Source of the DNA: Haloferax namakaokahaiae
Lineage (GTDB): Archaea > Halobacteriota > Halobacteria > Halobacteriales > Haloferacaceae
DNA length: 64,000 nucleotides
Assembly (NCBI RefSeq): GCF_042663225.1
Contig: NZ_JBHTAA010000001.1
Coordinates: 682,001-746,000, forward strand
Direction of reading: 5' to 3'
In this document: positions 61,246 through 64,000 of the stretch, piece after piece
How positions within the stretch are numbered: the first letter of the stretch is position 1
How the letters are laid out: every line of letters starts with the position of its first letter
Translations under genes and position numbers: made by a program
Notes under the pieces: generated by a model
What the model saw: only the letters and a program-made list of their open reading frames with translations
Told to the model about the DNA's origin: nothing
Database searches by the model: none

Positions 61246-62172
61246 ATGTCCAACGAGCCGTCAGACCGGAGTGAGCGGGAACGTAACCAGCAGACGTTCG
61301 ACGACTGGTTGGAACAGAAAGCGGCTGAGACCGGGAGTTCGAGAGAACAAGTTCTCGAACAGTTACTCGGTTCGTACTGGACACTCAAAGAGATCACCCA
61401 ACTGGTTGACGAGCGGGGAAAGCCACAACTCCACACCGAGGGTGACGAGGCGACAGCCACCGATGCGCGCCGGGACGGAACAAGCATCGAAAACGCAGTG
61501 ACCGAAACAGAGTTCGCCGAGTTGCTCGACGACCTCGAAGCGGTCGAAGCAGACGTCGAAGCAGTCGAAGCAGACGTCGAGGAGATACGGGAACGCTCGA
61601 ACGATATCGATGACGTCACTTCGTCGCTCGAGGCCGGTCAAGCGCGGCTTCGCAGCCGATTGGACGACGAATTCGAGCATCTGCAAACGATTCTCACCTA
61701 CCTCGTCCAGACGGGTGACGACCGCGACGCCCGAATCACCGAGACCCAAACTCAGTTTCGAGCGGAGATTAGAGAACTCCGGGCCGAACGTGAACAGCTC
61801 CGTCGCCTCAGACGAGAGGCGCAGCGCCTCGGAACCCACGGTGCCGATTGCGAGCAGTGTGGTGAGCATATCGACCTCGCGTTACTCACCGGGCCTGACT
61901 GTCCGCATTGCAATCGACCGCTGACGGGAGTGAAAGAGGAGACGAACTGGCTGGTTCTCTCGCGGTACACTGTGACGACCGGGAGTTCGACGCAATCGTC
62001 GGGGTCGAGTGGGACCGATGCAGCAGACGACGAGCGGCCCTCGTCACACCGCGATGCCGGAACATCTGCGAGCGACGCATCAAACGAAGGGTCACGGGCG
62101 GAGACCGAACACCCGGACGAGTCGGTCGAATCCACCTCGATAGACGAGGGCGAGTTCGAGTGGCTCTCCTGA
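61246..62172 (+). CDS. Coiled-coil protein with zinc ribbon
   Basis: 308 residues. An N-terminal RHH-like segment (QTFDDWLEQKAAETGSSREQVLEQLLGSYWTLKEI) precedes a coiled coil (~85-200). The coil contains duplicated EAVEADV units and ends in RREAQRLG. A CxxC-x17-CxxC zinc ribbon (DCEQCGEHI ... DCPHCNRPL, ~205-228) and a disordered Ser/Asp-rich tail follow. There is no signal peptide; cytoplasmic. The layout (DNA-binding-like head, coil, zinc ribbon) recalls haloarchaeal transducer-type regulators of unknown function. It is convergent with the DUF7504-like gene. Confidence 0.78.
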   Translation: MSNEPSDRSERERNQQTFDDWLEQKAAETGSSREQVLEQLLGSYWTLKEITQLVDERGKPQLHTEGDEATATDARRDGTSIENAVTETEFAELLDDLEAVEADVEAVEADVEEIRERSNDIDDVTSSLEAGQARLRSRLDDEFEHLQTILTYLVQTGDDRDARITETQTQFRAEIRELRAEREQLRRLRREAQRLGTHGADCEQCGEHIDLALLTGPDCPHCNRPLTGVKEETNWLVLSRYTVTTGSSTQSSGSSGTDAADDERPSSHRDAGTSASDASNEGSRAETEHPDESVESTSIDEGEFEWLS

Positions 62173-62243
62173 CGAGTGTGAGCGCAGACTTTCTTCCTGA
62201 CTACACACGCAGACTCTCCTCACAGTCCACGCCTCGGTGAGAC

Positions 62244-63152
62244 CTAGCGACGCGTGACAGACCCGTCGCCGTCGAATTCGAGCACTGCATCGAACAGCGA
62301 GAAGAACGTCCGTACTGTCTGTTCGTCGTGGGAAGTTGGGTCGAGGTGGAAGTGTGCTCGACCGCCTGCTGCCCGGATTCGTTCGAGCAGGATATGTAGA
62401 AACTGGAAGACTCGCTGGTCGTCGTTGACGGCGTTGATGAGGTTCGAGAGCGAGTAGAAACAGACGGTAACCGGTATTTCGTCGTCGGCACAACCGACCA
62501 ACACTTTCGTCGTCAGGATGCCTATCCGACGGAGGTCACGCGGAGAGATTACCTTCAGAACATCCACTCGTGCGTCGTAGTCGCCGACCAGGTCCGCACT
62601 CGTGAACCTTCTCGCGTCGATGAGGGTCTGCTGTTCGACCCCCTCACGTCGGGTATTACGGAGGATGTCGAGTTGCGCATCGAGTGGCGTGTCGATGAAA
62701 ACCGAGAGCCGACGATGAGTCGTTCCCTCCGACGTCGGTTCCGGGACCATCAACCGTTCGCAGCAATGGAACGCGGCCTCGCAGGTCGTCGGTCCGACCA
62801 GCAGAACGTTCGAGTCTTCGCTGGCGAACTCGACCGCGGAATCCACCGAAGCGTCGAACCCACCACTCGCTGACGACGCGTCGGCGTCGGTCTCATCGAA
62901 ACTGAACACCGAAGAGGGTCGCTCGACCGATGGGCCTTCGTCGGACTCGGGACGTCGGTCACGAATGGAATCCGCGAGCGCCGACAGCGACGGAGCAGTC
63001 TCCGAGTCAGTACTACCGCTGGGCGTGTGTGCACGCGGTTGCGCTGTCGCTGAAGAACTCACTTCCTCGGCGAGTTCGTCGAAGAGCGACGAGTTCCGCT
63101 CGTCAGCGTTCGACGCGGACGAATGTGACCTCGTCTCGTCATGTCCGCTCAT
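62244..63152 (-). CDS. DUF7504-like RecA-fold signalling protein
   Basis: 302 residues from ATG 63152; the frame upstream to 63278 is not haloarchaeal in character. The first ~125 residues are disordered, acidic and Ser-rich. The C-terminal ~180 residues have the DUF7504/KaiC-like layout: DSNVLLVGPTTCEAAFHCCERLMV (a degenerate P-loop with no GKT), LSVFIDTPLDAQLDILRNT, VTVCFYSLSNLINAVNDDQRVFQFLHILLERIRAAGGRAHFHLDP, and a final VLEFD. Such proteins are thought to modulate HalOD1 or chemotaxis-type signalling. With no Lys in the P-loop it probably does not hydrolyse ATP. Confidence 0.72.
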   Translation of the reverse strand: MSGHDETRSHSSASNADERNSSLFDELAEEVSSSATAQPRAHTPSGSTDSETAPSLSALADSIRDRRPESDEGPSVERPSSVFSFDETDADASSASGGFDASVDSAVEFASEDSNVLLVGPTTCEAAFHCCERLMVPEPTSEGTTHRRLSVFIDTPLDAQLDILRNTRREGVEQQTLIDARRFTSADLVGDYDARVDVLKVISPRDLRRIGILTTKVLVGCADDEIPVTVCFYSLSNLINAVNDDQRVFQFLHILLERIRAAGGRAHFHLDPTSHDEQTVRTFFSLFDAVLEFDGDGSVTRR

Positions 63153-63726
63153 GCGAAGTGATGGATAACGGAACAGATAAAATTTTGTGTAGGTTGCGTG
63201 CTGCGAGGCGTCACCAACCCAGACACGGCGACGAACGGGAAGAGCGCGGGTATCGAGCCTATTCGACGCCCCTTTCACGAGAGTATCTGCGACACGGAAA
63301 CCAGCGTACTACGAACTCGGCAGTACGTCTGAACCGATCAACGACTATCGCCCGTCGAACGAGAGGCAAAACGCGGCCAGAGTGCCTGTTGGTAGGTCAA
63401 GGCACAATCTATGGACTCTGACCAGATTAACAACAAGTAGACCACATATTAAATCTACCGTTGGCATATGTCAGTGGGGTATGTCAGTGTCAGTGTCAGT
63501 GCCTTGGAATCGACGAGGGGTGTGCGGACCGCCCGTCGGTGAAAGACACTAGCCAATTCAGAGGAAGTCGAGACAGCCGTCCGGACGATGCGAATGGATG
63601 GCGAAGAGTTTGTGTACTCCCGGACAGAACAGGTGGTCGAACTAACGACGAAACGATTCGAAATCGTATCAGCGTAGAACAAAGGAGAGCCACATTCCCC
63701 CGTTCAATCTGCGATTCGCGCGACAA
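63153..63726. other. Intergenic region with GTCAGT repeats
   Basis: 574 bp without a convincing gene. It contains three tandem GTCAGT hexamers (63483-63500) just after another ATGTCAGT, and a TATA-like CATATTAAAT near 63448. A 29-codon frame (63588-63677) is noted but not supported. The region probably carries the promoter for the last gene. Confidence 0.55.
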
Positions 63727-64000
63727 GTGGGTCAGAGAGCCACGCGGTTGCTCACCGGATGGACTCGAGAATCACCAGCTGTCCACGGACTGCAACTCTG
63801 TTTTCTGGGCGTTTCGGTCACCCTTCTCGCCTACTGCCTGTTCGTCTTGAACCGGCCTTCTGTCGGTCTTCCGGCGGCCGCGGGGCTGGTAACGACGATT
63901 ACTGCACTCCGACACGACGAACTCGGACAAGTGGGAGTACTCGTCGTCCTGTGGGTCATTCTCGGTGTCTCTCTCTCGACGACACGACTCGTGTACATCT
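63727..64000 (+). CDS. N-terminal part of a membrane protein (3' truncated)
   Basis: The reading frame is open from GTG 63727 to the window edge (91 residues). It begins VGQRATRLLTGWTRESPAV and has three hydrophobic stretches (LQLCFLGVSVTLLAYCLFVL, VGLPAAAGLVTTITAL, VGVLVVLWVILGVSLS). A little more frame is open upstream but without a better start. The family cannot be judged from this fragment; a small transporter-like or unknown membrane protein is most likely. Confidence 0.6.
   Translation, partial: MGQRATRLLTGWTRESPAVHGLQLCFLGVSVTLLAYCLFVLNRPSVGLPAAAGLVTTITALRHDELGQVGVLVVLWVILGVSLSTTRLVYI

Noticed and set aside
63483..63500. GTCAGT hexamers as the start of a CRISPR or satellite array
   Set aside because: Only three short tandem copies with no spacers; a simple microsatellite.
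63588..63677. 29-codon ORF before the last gene
   Set aside because: A short acidic frame that could be a gene remnant, but there is no start context, no partner and no recognisable motif.

Overview
The window is chromosomal DNA of a halophilic archaeon. Its coding regions are GC-rich with a strong C/G third-position bias. Its proteins are acidic, and it carries many families restricted to haloarchaea: HalOD1, DUF7344, DUF5305, RdfA, PGF-CTERM surface proteins and a SAMP3-like ubiquitin fold. Several genes have a TATA-like element about 26-30 nt upstream of the start codon, as expected for leaderless haloarchaeal transcripts. The order samp3 ... HalOD1 gene - SMC-related gene - rdfA matches my recollection of the Haloferax volcanii HVO_2174-2177 neighbourhood, so Haloferacaceae or a close relative is likely. 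That is memory, not a search.

Layout. 1-6 kb: the end of an unknown gene, an aldehyde:ferredoxin oxidoreductase, a Tat-exported PQQ-repeat protein, an AzlCD amino-acid exporter, and a tight three-gene samp3 operon. 6-17 kb: a DUF502 membrane protein, a 1744-residue Ig-like PGF-CTERM surface protein, and a cell-shape-type locus (HalOD1 protein, zinc-hook SMC-related ATPase, RdfA), then a DUF1616 membrane protein. 17-25 kb: a MoxR / DUF58 / DUF4129-like / DUF4350 envelope cluster. 24.7-28 kb: a MacB/FtsX-like ABC transporter. 28-33 kb: a YdjM-like membrane hydrolase and two secreted or anchored surface proteins.

33.7-52 kb is a surface-glycan island. It holds a membrane GT2 enzyme, a flippase, a large polytopic membrane protein, three GT4 glycosyltransferases, a sugar-nucleotide epimerase and six alkaline-phosphatase-superfamily ('sulfatase-like') enzymes. 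The centre (about 35.0-49.6 kb) is clearly AT-richer than its flanks, suggesting transfer. Five of the six enzymes end in an LxxLGY/LxxMGY tail, and a free-standing 70-residue protein carries the same tail.

52-64 kb holds small conserved haloarchaeal proteins, a pentapeptide-like repeat protein, a degenerate receiver domain, and a compact export cassette. The cassette has a signal peptidase fused to an extra beta-rich domain, four small exported DUF1102/TasA-like proteins, a DUF7344 membrane regulator and a DUF5305 membrane protein. A coiled-coil zinc-ribbon protein and a DUF7504-like protein follow, and the window ends inside a membrane protein. Four intergenic copies of a 26-bp palindrome (GTRWAAC-N12-GTYAYAC) occur at 32.6, 33.4, 53.3 and 55.3 kb. 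I saw no rRNA, tRNA, CRISPR array or intact insertion sequence.
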